A stretch of DNA of 64,000 bases from NCBI GenBank assembly GCA_006503475.1, contig RSEH01000117.1, forward strand, positions 79,849 to 143,848, given 5' to 3'. Shown here one piece after another: positions 8,971 to 18,919 of the stretch (position 1 is the stretch's first letter; every line of letters starts with the position of its first letter). The notes beneath the pieces were generated by a model. The model was not told where the DNA came from. It was given only the letters and a program-made list of their open reading frames with translations, and searched no databases. This DNA is from Stentor roeselii. Taxonomy: Eukaryota > Ciliophora > Heterotrichea > Heterotrichida > Stentoridae. Made by a program: the position numbers and the translations under genes.

Positions 8971-9727
8971 ATAACTTCAACTTAGTGAGAAATTTCGATG
9001 AATAGAAAAATATTGAGAATATTTGATATATTCAAAGTTTGGAATTTGAAATGCTTTAATTTAAATATTTGATATGTGATATATATTCTAGATTTTATAT
9101 AATTACAATAATATTTTAAACAAGATTTTATCAATGTCGATGCATGAATAGATTTAGATACAACGAAAAATAATTTATACAACCTTCAAATGTATCCATA
9201 CTTTAAAAAAACATACTAAAACTCAATATAAAGAAGTTTGAAATACTTACTGTAGAGAAACTTAATAAAATCGTCTATTTACCAACGAGAAAGCAGGTTA
9301 AAGGAGAAGGTCACAAAGCATTGATTACTAAAAAAAATAATATCTTTGATGCAACTCAAACCGCTTATATGAAATGAAGGTATTTTTAAAATAATTTTAC
9401 AAAAATCAACATTTATTTAATGGCTAAAAACAAGTTTCTCACAAGACCAGGATTAAGGTTTTTATTGTGGTAATATAAATTGAGAAATCCCTTCCTTCAA
9501 AACTTATAAAAAAGTAACAAGATATAATAATATAACATAATAACCTTAATCAATTTCGCAAATTTTGAGTTGATCATCTAAGATATTATTGGATGATTTT
9601 CCAAAAACATATATAATATTATTCACAAAGGTTTATAAATCTCTAAGTTTCAAAATGATTTTTTCATCCACTTAATCGAGTTAATTTCATAAACCTTCTA
9701 AATTCCATCATTTTTAAATAATCCATA
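8971..9727. other. Intergenic region, no gene recognised
   Basis: This 757-bp region is very AT-rich, with many short TA-rich runs. It separates the PIN-like carrier from the WD40-channel gene, both on the plus strand. One 66-codon minus-strand frame is low-complexity and unconvincing. No tRNA-like cloverleaf, repeat array or open frame with family features was seen. Confidence 0.6.
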
Positions 9728-12700
9728 ATGTTGGTTGGCGACACTCTATACAGACCCACTTTATCTGATTTCGAAGTCTATAAGTCGCACTCTCCTGAAA
9801 ACTTTCAAGAAGCACTGGCAGAAATCTCCTTATTTTGTCACAAGCAGCTTCCAAAAGTGATGAACATGGTCTTTACACCTACTTGTTTTGATATAACTCA
9901 AAATGAAGAGTTTGCAGTTCTAGGTGGTGAGCACGGAAACATAGCGAACTTGAACCTATCGACAAATAGAGTCTTACGAGATGAAGAGATCTGCTACGAG
10001 GTTCAAGTGGAAAGTGTGACTCTTGTATTGAATGATACTCAAGTAGTGATAACAAACTCAATCTTAGAAGTCTTTTTGCTTGACTATCCTTCTTTTGAAA
10101 TACTTTACAAGTTCCCAGTGACGCATGGTCCAATTTCAGTAATATTTAGCAGAATAAACAACAATCTTTACCTTTCAAACTCGACGTCTGAGCTTAGGAA
10201 AATTCAGATGAGCGTCCAAGACGATTTTTACACGAATTCCTTCTCAATAAACTTCATCCAAAACTCAAGGAAAATCTACTGTTTATCCAAAGCAAAAGAA
10301 GGAAAAGAACTCTTAATCGGCTTCGAAGACGGAAAAGTAGGTTTCTTCTGTGTGCATTCAAACAACCTTATCTGTGAAACTTCAGAAAATTCAAGTCCTC
10401 CAATTCTCATCACAGTGAGTGAGGACGATCAACTAATGGCAGTCGCTTTTGAAGACAACTTAATTCGTGTCTGGGACTTGACTGAAGGAATGACCTTAAA
10501 GCATGAAGCCCGTAACCACCCAGAGAGAATAACAGGTCTAGCCTTCGTAAGAGAAAACACTTATTTAATATCTTCCTGCCTCGACAAGTTAATCCGAGTC
10601 TGGAACACAAAAATAGAAAGCTTGCCATACGACATGAACCTGGAAGACTTAAAAGTCGTGATGATGAAGCCAGGCAAGTCAAGTAAAGCAGTTTATTACA
10701 TTCACGACACAAATGAACTCCTCATTTGGAGAGTTCCTGTCCTACCAATCAACGCCCGTTATCGACACGTCGAAGGAAAGATCATAAAAGTACTTTTCCT
10801 TCAGAACTACTACGAATTGATGACTGTTTATGAAGATGGCCAAGTCGCTATTTGGGACTTTCGCAATCATTGCTTGTCAAGTACTTTTAAAATACCCGGG
10901 CCGATCATTGACGCGAAGTTGATCTACGACGGCCAAGCAGTGCTTCTTTCATCATCAATCCCTTGCATGCACATCTGGGACTTGGCGAGTTCCCAAGTCG
11001 AGACTTTCGAGTTGTCCTTCACTCCAATAGCTTTCGAAGTGTCTAAAAACGAAGCCTTGATCGCGATTTCAGATCAGTTCAGTCGAGTGCTTCTCCATGA
11101 CTTTGACGTGATGATTCGAAAACTTTACATTAAAGGACACTTGCAGCCAGTGACTTGCTGTATTTTTATTGAAGATGATACTTTTTTACTGACAGCTTCA
11201 AGAGATTCCACCTTGTCAAAGTGGAATGTGAATGACGGGAAAAGACTGGCGACGATGACAGGTCACCAGTCAGCAGTTCTTCATATGTTAGTGAGCGAGC
11301 AAGGTTATATCTTGTCGTCTTCGGAAGATGGAAGTGTGATCATCTGGTCAATTGACTGCTACTTTCTTTATATTTTAGTTCCGCCTGAGAAAGAACCGAG
11401 CATGGGGATTTACCTGTCTTCGACCCATGACTACCTCATCACACTTCAACCTACTAAGGTCAACTACTGGCAATTGCAAAACTTGAGTCTTGTCTTTCAG
11501 ACTGAAACTTTTTACCCTGCTAATAGCATCGCACTCAATGCTGATGAAAAGTTTGTCGCTGTCGCAGAGGGAGGTACGGTTTATATTGAAGAAAACTCTA
11601 TTGAATGTAGCTCTTTGAGAATTGTTGGAAAAACTTTAGGATCTAGACATAGGTTCATGAAGTTTATTGTTGATTGTCAGGTTGATAGCTCTAAAGCGCA
11701 GTATGATATGATTCATAATCATTGGATTGTTGCTCCTTATTTGTTGGGACCGGCTCATATTTTGTCGTATTTTAATAGGTTTGGAGACCTTGATAAAGCT
11801 TTGATTTTTAACTCGAATCGAGCGAATTTCTTCTCGTCGAGGAAAAATGAGAATCCTTTGACTATCTGTGTGGAAATGGAGTTCAAGAATTGTATTGATA
11901 TTTGTCTTAAGTATATGAAAATTGAAAGTCAGGACAGGGACGGGAAACCGCGTAACCCGCGGGTCTTTGTGCCTTTAGAGAGTTGTTTAACGAAGTTAAA
12001 CACAATCGACTACCCATACATAATGAAACTCTACGACAGTCTATTCATCGAAAACACCGAAGCTTACCTTCCAAGGTTCTGCCTAATAGAAGCTGAGCTT
12101 CCATCGACATACCTATCAGAAAGATTCACTCTTCACCCAGAAAACCTATCACAAAAAGAAATGTACAGCAACACAGGTCGTCCAGTAGTATTTTCACAAA
12201 GCGCCTTTCCACTAGACCTAGACCTAGGAACTTACGGCAGCATCAAATTTTTGCAAAGTCTTCTCGACTGCAACGACAGCCGAATCTTCCGAAGCAACAT
12301 CGTGAAAGAGTACCTTGACTGCAAATGGAGTAAAATAAAGCCAGCAAGTTACATCCTAGGGTCGATTTACATCTGCTACCTCGTAATGCTCGCACTTCAT
12401 ATCGTCGTTTTGCTGGAAAGCAAAACTTTTCTCGCGATGATGATTTTCGTGCATGTGATTCTTGTTTTTTATGAAATTCTGCAGGTTGCCACTGACTTCG
12501 GGGATTACTGGAAAAGTGCTTGGAATATTTTAGATCAATTGAGAAGTATTAGTTTTAGTTTCTACGCGATTATGGCCTGGGAAAATCATTATAATACTGA
12601 TATTCTTCTGGCAGTGCTGATTTTTTCATGGACTCGAGGAATTTCTTGTTTTAGGATGTTTGATGAAACGCGGTATATGGTTCGTTTGATTATTCAGGTC

Positions 12701-13330
12701 ATTGTTGACATCACTTACTTCTTTTTCATTTTGTTTTACGCGACTTTGGCTTTCGCGTTTATTTATTATATAAGAAATCCGGATAAAAGCTTCGCCATGT
12801 ACTTGACTGTCGCTTATCGCCTGGACTTGGGAGACTTTGAGACTAACCTTTCGACTTATTTTGACTGGGGACTTTTCTTTGTGGCGACTATGATCAACCC
12901 GCTTATTATGCTTAACTTGCTCATTGCTATCATGTCTGATACTGCAACTGCTGTTGATGAAATTGATGATATTTGTGGAAGGAGGGAACTCACTGAAATG
13001 ATCATTGATATTGAAAAGGTCATGTTTTGGAAAAAACACTTGAAACATAAACATTATTTGCATAAACTTGATTTTTTTCAGGTTAATGATGAGGAAACTG
13101 ATAAAACTATGGAAAAAATCAGGTTTATTAAAAAACAGGTACAACATTTGAGTGTTTCTGTTAAAAAAATTAAATATACTGCTGCTAATCTTGTGAAACT
13201 TAATATTGGAGAGAGTTTAAAGGAGATCAATGAAAAACATGATCTTATCAAGGGAGAGGTCAAGAATGGTGTATTGAAAAGTGAAGAACTTATTAACGGG
13301 ATTCGAAAACAACTCAGGATTAAGAAGTAA
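9728..13330 (+). CDS. WD40-repeat / TRP-like ion channel fusion protein
   Basis: The 1200-residue protein has two halves. Residues about 40-640 form two sets of WD40 repeats, with repeated blades such as NLIRVWDLTEG, DKLIRVWNTK, GQVAIWDFRNH, STLSKWNVNDG and GSVIIWSID. Residues about 870-1090 are a six-helix ion-transport domain. It ends with a pore region and the S6 sequence MLNLLIAIMSDT, close to TRP/voltage-gated channel S6. A basic coiled-coil tail follows. S4 has few charges, so voltage sensing is uncertain. Fused WD40-channel genes are known from other ciliates; the role is probably a sensory or ciliary cation conductance, which is an inference. No frame break is seen. Base skew switches sharply near 11990 inside the coding sequence. 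Confidence 0.88.
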   Translation: MLVGDTLYRPTLSDFEVYKSHSPENFQEALAEISLFCHKQLPKVMNMVFTPTCFDITQNEEFAVLGGEHGNIANLNLSTNRVLRDEEICYEVQVESVTLVLNDTQVVITNSILEVFLLDYPSFEILYKFPVTHGPISVIFSRINNNLYLSNSTSELRKIQMSVQDDFYTNSFSINFIQNSRKIYCLSKAKEGKELLIGFEDGKVGFFCVHSNNLICETSENSSPPILITVSEDDQLMAVAFEDNLIRVWDLTEGMTLKHEARNHPERITGLAFVRENTYLISSCLDKLIRVWNTKIESLPYDMNLEDLKVVMMKPGKSSKAVYYIHDTNELLIWRVPVLPINARYRHVEGKIIKVLFLQNYYELMTVYEDGQVAIWDFRNHCLSSTFKIPGPIIDAKLIYDGQAVLLSSSIPCMHIWDLASSQVETFELSFTPIAFEVSKNEALIAISDQFSRVLLHDFDVMIRKLYIKGHLQPVTCCIFIEDDTFLLTASRDSTLSKWNVNDGKRLATMTGHQSAVLHMLVSEQGYILSSSEDGSVIIWSIDCYFLYILVPPEKEPSMGIYLSSTHDYLITLQPTKVNYWQLQNLSLVFQTETFYPANSIALNADEKFVAVAEGGTVYIEENSIECSSLRIVGKTLGSRHRFMKFIVDCQVDSSKAQYDMIHNHWIVAPYLLGPAHILSYFNRFGDLDKALIFNSNRANFFSSRKNENPLTICVEMEFKNCIDICLKYMKIESQDRDGKPRNPRVFVPLESCLTKLNTIDYPYIMKLYDSLFIENTEAYLPRFCLIEAELPSTYLSERFTLHPENLSQKEMYSNTGRPVVFSQSAFPLDLDLGTYGSIKFLQSLLDCNDSRIFRSNIVKEYLDCKWSKIKPASYILGSIYICYLVMLALHIVVLLESKTFLAMMIFVHVILVFYEILQVATDFGDYWKSAWNILDQLRSISFSFYAIMAWENHYNTDILLAVLIFSWTRGISCFRMFDETRYMVRLIIQVIVDITYFFFILFYATLAFAFIYYIRNPDKSFAMYLTVAYRLDLGDFETNLSTYFDWGLFFVATMINPLIMLNLLIAIMSDTATAVDEIDDICGRRELTEMIIDIEKVMFWKKHLKHKHYLHKLDFFQVNDEETDKTMEKIRFIKKQVQHLSVSVKKIKYTAANLVKLNIGESLKEINEKHDLIKGEVKNGVLKSEELINGIRKQLRIKK

Positions 13331-13985
13331 GTTATTTTAAGTAAGGCTTAAAAAACAAATCTATAGATTGGGTTGGCTTTGAGGATTTTAATTTTATGTT
13401 GTATTATTTGTCTGGTAATTTGAATTTCATTGTTTAGAAAAATATCTAAGTCTTGATTGAGAATAATTAAATAACACTCTTAATTTTTGATTATTTAACA
13501 TATTCAGGTTTATGTATAGTGCTAATGAATCCAAGATTATCCTAAGTTAATCTTGGTAACTTTAAGATATATATCTTTAATTATTATCTTGGTTCGAAAT
13601 ACACTATTTACTCTATAATCAAACAGTTAAGATAACTGATCTTTCGAGTTCAACATCCGATCATAAATAAACATAAATAGCATGGAAAACTATTAATTGG
13701 TAACCAGAAATCCAAAGTAACACAAGTCACATTCGATTATTTAATAAATTTTTCCACTTCTGGAAAGTGCAACTTATGCCATTTTTCAAAGATAAGAGTG
13801 CCTTCTTCAAGTAAAACATTATCATTCCTCATCAATAAAAACTTGAAAATACCTCAATTATTAATTAAACTCATCAAAAATCAATCCAAGATCAATCTAA
13901 AATATTTTCATCATATTAAATAAATCTTTAAAGTTTTCCCATAAAAGATTCCTGAAATCCATAATTCTTATTATTTGCTAAACTC
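13331..13985. other. Intergenic region with a small inverted repeat
   Basis: This 655-bp region holds no convincing gene. It contains a 9-bp perfect inverted repeat with an 8-nt loop (13531-13556), an AT palindrome AAGATATATATCTT just after it, and an 18-bp motif partly shared with the spacer near 34.17 kb. The 300 bp before the next gene are A+C-rich, as in other upstream flanks here. Confidence 0.6.
13531..13556. repeat. Inverted repeat, 9-bp arms
   Basis: CCAAGATTA (13531-13539) and TAATCTTGG (13548-13556) are perfect inverted copies around an 8-nt loop. The setting is a plus-to-plus intergenic region 200 bp after the WD40-channel gene. It could form a transcript 3' hairpin or be chance in AT-rich DNA. 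Confidence 0.7.
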
Positions 13986-14723
13986 ATGTCAAAACCTTGG
14001 GAAACTCCAGAAAATCGTGAAAAACGCAGAGCAATCCTCAGAAAAGCAGAGTTCGAAGTGAACCTGGCCGAACGAGAACTAAAAGAATGGAAAAGTCACA
14101 AAAGAGACTCTCCATCAATCACAGACACTTCATATCGCACAAACCTGACTGAAAACACTTGCAAAACTCCTACAAAAACAACTGATTCTGATATCGGCGA
14201 CTCTTCTCCAACTACTTTAAAAACAATTGAAAAAAGACTAAAGGACTTGGAAGAAGTCCGCCAGACTGAAAACGAAAAACATCGAAAGGAAATCGAAAGA
14301 CTTGAAAATATGATCGACAAACTTCAAGAGTCAAGGAAAATCGAACCAAAATTCGAGGTCTTGCAAAGAGCTTACCTGGAAAAAAACAATGAAGTTGAAA
14401 GAAAAAACAGGGAAATATTAGAATTGAATAACAGGCTCAAATATCTGGAAAAAAAAAGATCTGGAAGAAGCTTGAATCGAGAACATTCTTATTCTGGAAG
14501 ACCTTTCAAACCTGAAGACATCAAACTCGCTGAAAGAGCAGGAAAAGGTCAGAATATTGAAGAAGGTCATTGGAGGGGCAAGGCCATGGAACTATCCACT
14601 AAATATTTCGTGGCTCTCACAGGAATGCGAGAAGAAATCAACAACCTGAGAAAAAACTGCGAACTTGAAATCAAGCAGTTAAAAACAGCATACATCTCAG
14701 CAATAAAACTAAATAAAAAGTAA
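13986..14723 (+). CDS. Coiled-coil protein of unknown function
   Basis: The 245-residue protein begins MSKPWETPENREKRR and is rich in Glu, Lys and Arg. Heptad-like coiled coil runs at about residues 10-40 and 75-160 (for example KRLKDLEEVRQTENEKHRKE), and a third shorter helix lies near the C-terminus. Residues 40-75 are Ser/Thr-rich and probably disordered. No catalytic or binding motif was recognised. Such proteins are common among ciliate basal-body and cortical cytoskeleton components, but that role is only a guess. The gene ends in TAA, with 156 bp to the next plus-strand gene. Confidence 0.75.
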   Translation: MSKPWETPENREKRRAILRKAEFEVNLAERELKEWKSHKRDSPSITDTSYRTNLTENTCKTPTKTTDSDIGDSSPTTLKTIEKRLKDLEEVRQTENEKHRKEIERLENMIDKLQESRKIEPKFEVLQRAYLEKNNEVERKNREILELNNRLKYLEKKRSGRSLNREHSYSGRPFKPEDIKLAERAGKGQNIEEGHWRGKAMELSTKYFVALTGMREEINNLRKNCELEIKQLKTAYISAIKLNKK

Positions 14724-14879
14724 TTTTCCTTCCATTCAAGAAAACCATCAAACCATTTCCCAATCCCTGCAACTTTGATCCTGATAAAAATCAACCCATT
14801 GATTCCCTTCATTAAACTGGAAAGTATTTATTTTCCACTATTGTTGCACATTGAAAAATCATTAGAATACAGCCAATAA

Positions 14880-15560
14880 ATGAGAAAAGCCAACGAAGAG
14901 TCTTCAGACTCTCCATTCATAAAGAACGGTTTCGCCCGTCCAATGAAAAGCACCCGGGTGTTAAAGCAAAAACTCTGCGGAGGAATATCAGAGTCCTCCC
15001 CAAGTTACTTCCACCTAAACCACGTCAACGTCCTGGACGAGAAAAACCGAACCCAAGAGCTCTTCAAAGGATACAAATTATCAGAAGGAAATGACTTGAA
15101 ACTAGTCTCTCACCCTGACCTGGTACCTCAGGAAAAGCGCTTATTCGACTATGAAGACTTCAAAATGAATTCAGGCTCGAAAGTTTTCGACTATTCTTCA
15201 ATGAAGCCCAGCAACTTAATCGACTTAATGGCCGACAAGCGGCCATTATTTAAAAGTTCTTCGAATTATTACTTGAAGTACAATCAAGAACTGAAAAAGA
15301 ATGGATTTAGAAGAACTCGAGGAATTTTTACAATTGAAAGTAATCAAAGACATAAGTTCGGCTCGACTCTTACCACTCGATTCTTGAGTCAGGTTGAGGA
15401 AGGGACTAAAGAAAATGTTTTACTTAAAAAAGTTCCAGAGAAAGTGAAAGTCACTCAAGAAATCATCAAACAATATGCGAACTTCCAGCTTCCTGTCGCG
15501 ATTCGATCAGGAAAAAAGAACATGACTCGCTTTTTGGATAGAAAAGTTAGTTACGGTTAG
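14880..15560 (+). CDS. Unknown protein, basic and hydrophilic
   Basis: The 226-residue product is not recognised. It is hydrophilic with no membrane segment or signal peptide. It has several short aromatic patches, for example YFHLNHVNVLDEKNRTQELF near residue 44 and LFDYEDFKMNSGSKVFDYSS near 88-107, and a basic C-terminal third. The start ATG follows CCAATAA. Coding is supported by consistent codon usage, an intact frame and placement. Its stop lies only 7 bp from the stop of the convergent nucleoporin-like gene, so the two 3' ends almost certainly overlap as transcripts. Confidence 0.7.
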   Translation: MRKANEESSDSPFIKNGFARPMKSTRVLKQKLCGGISESSPSYFHLNHVNVLDEKNRTQELFKGYKLSEGNDLKLVSHPDLVPQEKRLFDYEDFKMNSGSKVFDYSSMKPSNLIDLMADKRPLFKSSSNYYLKYNQELKKNGFRRTRGIFTIESNQRHKFGSTLTTRFLSQVEEGTKENVLLKKVPEKVKVTQEIIKQYANFQLPVAIRSGKKNMTRFLDRKVSYG

Positions 15561-15567
15561 CTAGTCC

Positions 15568-18500
15568 TTAATTTTTACAATCAATCTGGGAGTACATCGC
15601 GTCTAAAGACTGAAATTTTTTTTCGAGTTCATCAAGTGCCACGATTTTCATTATTTCATAAATCGTTCCGTCTTTTTTCTGATGGTTCTTGTCGAATACC
15701 CTGATAAAACAACGGGAAAGGTTAGTGTCAATGTTCCGCATTGCCAGCAAGGTGAGAAGAAGGTTGTTTTCAAAAAGTTCTAATATAAAAACTTTTTCAC
15801 TTCTTGAAAGGTTTTCTGAGATTTTCAAGAAGTCCTCGATTTCCTTCGTCAACTTGTAACTCGCTTCTGCTGCTAATGAAAACTGACCCTGCCGCATTGA
15901 AAACGAGTAAAGCGAATACGACCAAGTATTCGACACGTTTTTTCCTCTGTCAGAAGGCGACAAGATGTTGATAAACAAGTCTCTGGTATCATCAACATGG
16001 TCCTTATGCGTCAAAATCGCGAAAATATCAAAGTGCTCATCACGGCTTTTCTTAATCAAGTAATTAAAAACAAGAGTTTTATGATCAGAACTCAGCGGCA
16101 AGTTCAAAATTTTATAAAAAACTCCTAAAACCACAGCTTTTTCAATAAAAAATCGAAGAATTTTTTTCTGAATTTTTTTATTTTTCAATGACTGTAAAAT
16201 CATGTAACTTTCCTCAAAAGACTCAAGTTTGGCAAGTTTTTCCGAATACTTCTGAATCGCGTCTTCAGTGAAATCTGGAGAAAGACTGCTAAGGACAAAA
16301 TCAAACAAAAGAATCGCTTTACTTTGTTGGCAGTTTAAAGTTTTAGAGACAAGATAGTTAAACATGTTGAAGCCTTGATTGCAAAAGACTGAAGTTTTGT
16401 GTTTTTCGAGGTGGATTGGGGAATTGAGCAGGTTGTTGTAGTTGACTTGATGGTTGCCTGAGAGAAGATCAGTCACAGCTCGCGTTAAGAGTTTTTGCGC
16501 TTTTTGGTTTTTGCCTTGGCTGAGCAGCGACTGTCCTTTGAAGTACCAACAAGCGAGGGTCCTTTCGCCGAGAAGCTTCATCCAGGTCTTGATGCAGCTG
16601 GTTTGTCCGTGTTTTGCCAGGACTTCCATCAGGCAGTAGTTTTGAGGCTTCATTTCTTTTGAAAAAACGAGCAGGTCACGTGTTGCTCGTGATAAAACGT
16701 TGCAGATCCACTCGTTTAGATGCTCGATTGCGAAGATGTCGATGCTTGAGTAGAACAGGTTGCTTCGTGATATGAAAAATAGATTGCTTACAGTGAAAGG
16801 ATAAGAAAAAGACTCTAAACAGCTTTGGATTGACTTTAAAGAACTCTCTGCATCTTTTTGTACCTTTGTAGATAGGATTTTGTTTAATACGAGCAGGTAG
16901 TTCGTGATCGTTAAGGACTTGTTGATCAATGATTTGCTCATTGGCTCAAAAAGTGAATCGGCTAAACTGGTTTCGCATAATAATAAAAATAATGAAAAGT
17001 CGATGAAGTAACTCAGCAGGTCTCTTACACTCCCGTTTAAAGCACTTGCGAATAAAGATTGTGTTAAAAAAGAATCGCAATAGCTGACTTTTTCTAATTT
17101 TTTTTTTTGATTCACTGATGAAAAACTTTCGAACTCTTGGAAAATGGTTAAAATCTCGGCTTTTAGTTTTGAGGGAATTGACTTTTTTAGCAAAGATTTC
17201 AAAGATTCAGGAATGTTTGACCTGGAAACCATGTCTAAAGTGCGAGCGAGGGAGTTTTCAGAGTTGATTTCTAGGTTTTGCCTCCAAATATGAACCAATA
17301 ATAAACATTTTTCAAGTCCTGTCAATTTACATCCTTGTCTAAACAACGCCAAAGAGTCTGAAAAAGCAACTTTAGCCAGAGGGTTCCATGCAAGAGCTTC
17401 CTTCTGCAAAGTAAGACTTTTCCTTTGAACTGAGTTCAAAACAGGTCTTAAAAAACCCAGAATATTTCCTTTTCTGACAACGACAGGAGGAAAAAATCCT
17501 CTTTCTTCATTGCAACAAATTGCTTGGATTTCACTGTAATTCCAATTATCTCGTTTGACCTGATGCATGATTCTCTTGATTTTAAATACATTTAAATACT
17601 CTGCATCAAGAGCATCATGTTCAAGTCCTTCACGACTCAGGACATTATCAACTAAGCTTTTAGGAAACCTTCCAGGAATGAGAAGTCTTTGTAAAATTTT
17701 CTTAACATCTGAAGTATACTCAATATTAAAGTCTTCCAAACTGTCAATCAAGATCTGGTCACTTCTGGTAAAAACTCCAGAATCTTCAGGTTTAAAAGGG
17801 AAAAATGTTACTTTTCCTCTTTTGTCATCCACCCAGGCCGACCAGACTCCTTTCATATCAACTGCCAAGTCAACAAGCAGTCCAGTTTCAGTGAACTTCG
17901 ACAGGACCTCGACCCTGCAGTCCTGAACGACCAGGACCCAAACAGACCAGAAGCTGAAATGAGGAAGTCCGACAGTCAAATACGAAACATTCTCAAAATT
18001 TACAAACGAAAACTTGCTCTCCTCGATTTTTCCTGTTTCCAAGTCGAGTTCAGCAAGACATGTTCTTTTTTCTGAGTTGTGAAGTCGAATCACTCCGAAA
18101 GAAGATAAAGTCACCAGTTGGAAGTTTTTGATGTTTGCGATTCGAAGAGTTTTTTCGATATGCTGTCGTCGAAATACGAAGTCTTTTAGGGAATTTATCA
18201 GGTTTGACTTGATTTTTACTTCTGATGTTCTGCTTGGAAAGATGTACTCGCCTGTCAGTGCTGATGGGAATGTTGCGAAACATAAGCTGCCGTTTTCAAG
18301 ACCCATGCAAAATTCGTAATCGTTGTCTGTGATTGAGACTAGGGCAAAGCTGCAGGGTTGCATGTTTTCTAAGATATAGCCTCCTGACTCTTTGATGTTG
18401 CTGGCATCTGTGAAACCTACGTCTTGGTTAAAGGTCAACTTGTACACGAAGCCTAGCGATGTGGCTGAAAAGATGCTGAAGGAAACATCGTCCATTGAAA

Positions 18501-18783
18501 CAATCAGTGAAGGAACGATTTGGCCTTGAAGGCGTATTCGCATTCTCTTTGACTTCTCAATGCTTTGAATTGAATCCTCACAATCATCTGGATATGTGAA
18601 AAAGAGCTGGTCAAGAACTAGGCTTGAACTGAAGACTTTACAGACAAGGACTGATGACTTCAAGTAAATTATTTGACACCAGCTGAGCTCTGAACTGTCT
18701 TCAAGGGTTCCTGAAAAGTTTAGAGTTATTTCTGAGTCTGTTCCGTATGAAAGAACTTCTTCTTTGTAAGCTATTCCCGCCAT
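15568..18783 (-). CDS. Nucleoporin of the Nup160/Nup120 type (probable)
   Basis: The 1071-residue protein has a beta-rich N-terminal half (about residues 20-430) like a propeller, and an entirely helical C-terminal half. This beta-propeller plus helical-stack layout and the length suit Nup120/Nup160, a member of the Y-complex of the nuclear pore. Supporting stretches are a KILQRLLIPGRFPKSLVDNVL segment at the junction and the C-terminal YSLYSFSMRQGQFSLAAEASYKL, which resembles the Nup160 helical repeat with its AAxxxY pattern. Similarity is weak, so other propeller-solenoid proteins (coat or transport tethers) remain possible. The start is ATATATGGCG, and the divergent neighbour is V-ATPase subunit d, 136 bp away. 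Confidence 0.5.
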   Translation of the reverse strand: MAGIAYKEEVLSYGTDSEITLNFSGTLEDSSELSWCQIIYLKSSVLVCKVFSSSLVLDQLFFTYPDDCEDSIQSIEKSKRMRIRLQGQIVPSLIVSMDDVSFSIFSATSLGFVYKLTFNQDVGFTDASNIKESGGYILENMQPCSFALVSITDNDYEFCMGLENGSLCFATFPSALTGEYIFPSRTSEVKIKSNLINSLKDFVFRRQHIEKTLRIANIKNFQLVTLSSFGVIRLHNSEKRTCLAELDLETGKIEESKFSFVNFENVSYLTVGLPHFSFWSVWVLVVQDCRVEVLSKFTETGLLVDLAVDMKGVWSAWVDDKRGKVTFFPFKPEDSGVFTRSDQILIDSLEDFNIEYTSDVKKILQRLLIPGRFPKSLVDNVLSREGLEHDALDAEYLNVFKIKRIMHQVKRDNWNYSEIQAICCNEERGFFPPVVVRKGNILGFLRPVLNSVQRKSLTLQKEALAWNPLAKVAFSDSLALFRQGCKLTGLEKCLLLVHIWRQNLEINSENSLARTLDMVSRSNIPESLKSLLKKSIPSKLKAEILTIFQEFESFSSVNQKKKLEKVSYCDSFLTQSLFASALNGSVRDLLSYFIDFSLFLLLCETSLADSLFEPMSKSLINKSLTITNYLLVLNKILSTKVQKDAESSLKSIQSCLESFSYPFTVSNLFFISRSNLFYSSIDIFAIEHLNEWICNVLSRATRDLLVFSKEMKPQNYCLMEVLAKHGQTSCIKTWMKLLGERTLACWYFKGQSLLSQGKNQKAQKLLTRAVTDLLSGNHQVNYNNLLNSPIHLEKHKTSVFCNQGFNMFNYLVSKTLNCQQSKAILLFDFVLSSLSPDFTEDAIQKYSEKLAKLESFEESYMILQSLKNKKIQKKILRFFIEKAVVLGVFYKILNLPLSSDHKTLVFNYLIKKSRDEHFDIFAILTHKDHVDDTRDLFINILSPSDRGKNVSNTWSYSLYSFSMRQGQFSLAAEASYKLTKEIEDFLKISENLSRSEKVFILELFENNLLLTLLAMRNIDTNLSRCFIRVFDKNHQKKDGTIYEIMKIVALDELEKKFQSLDAMYSQIDCKN

Positions 18784-18919
18784 ATATACTTTACAAGGAT
18801 CTAAACGACTTTTGGATAAGGTTTAGTTGTTTAAATTTTTTAGGGATTTATCTTTCATCTTTCACTGAGGATTTAAACTTTTTGAGTAAAAATTCATTCG
18901 AATCCACCTCTTGACAAAT

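Noticed and set aside
13580-13610. GGTTCGAA as a possible tRNA B-box
   Set aside because: No matching A-box or foldable cloverleaf in the surrounding AT-rich sequence.
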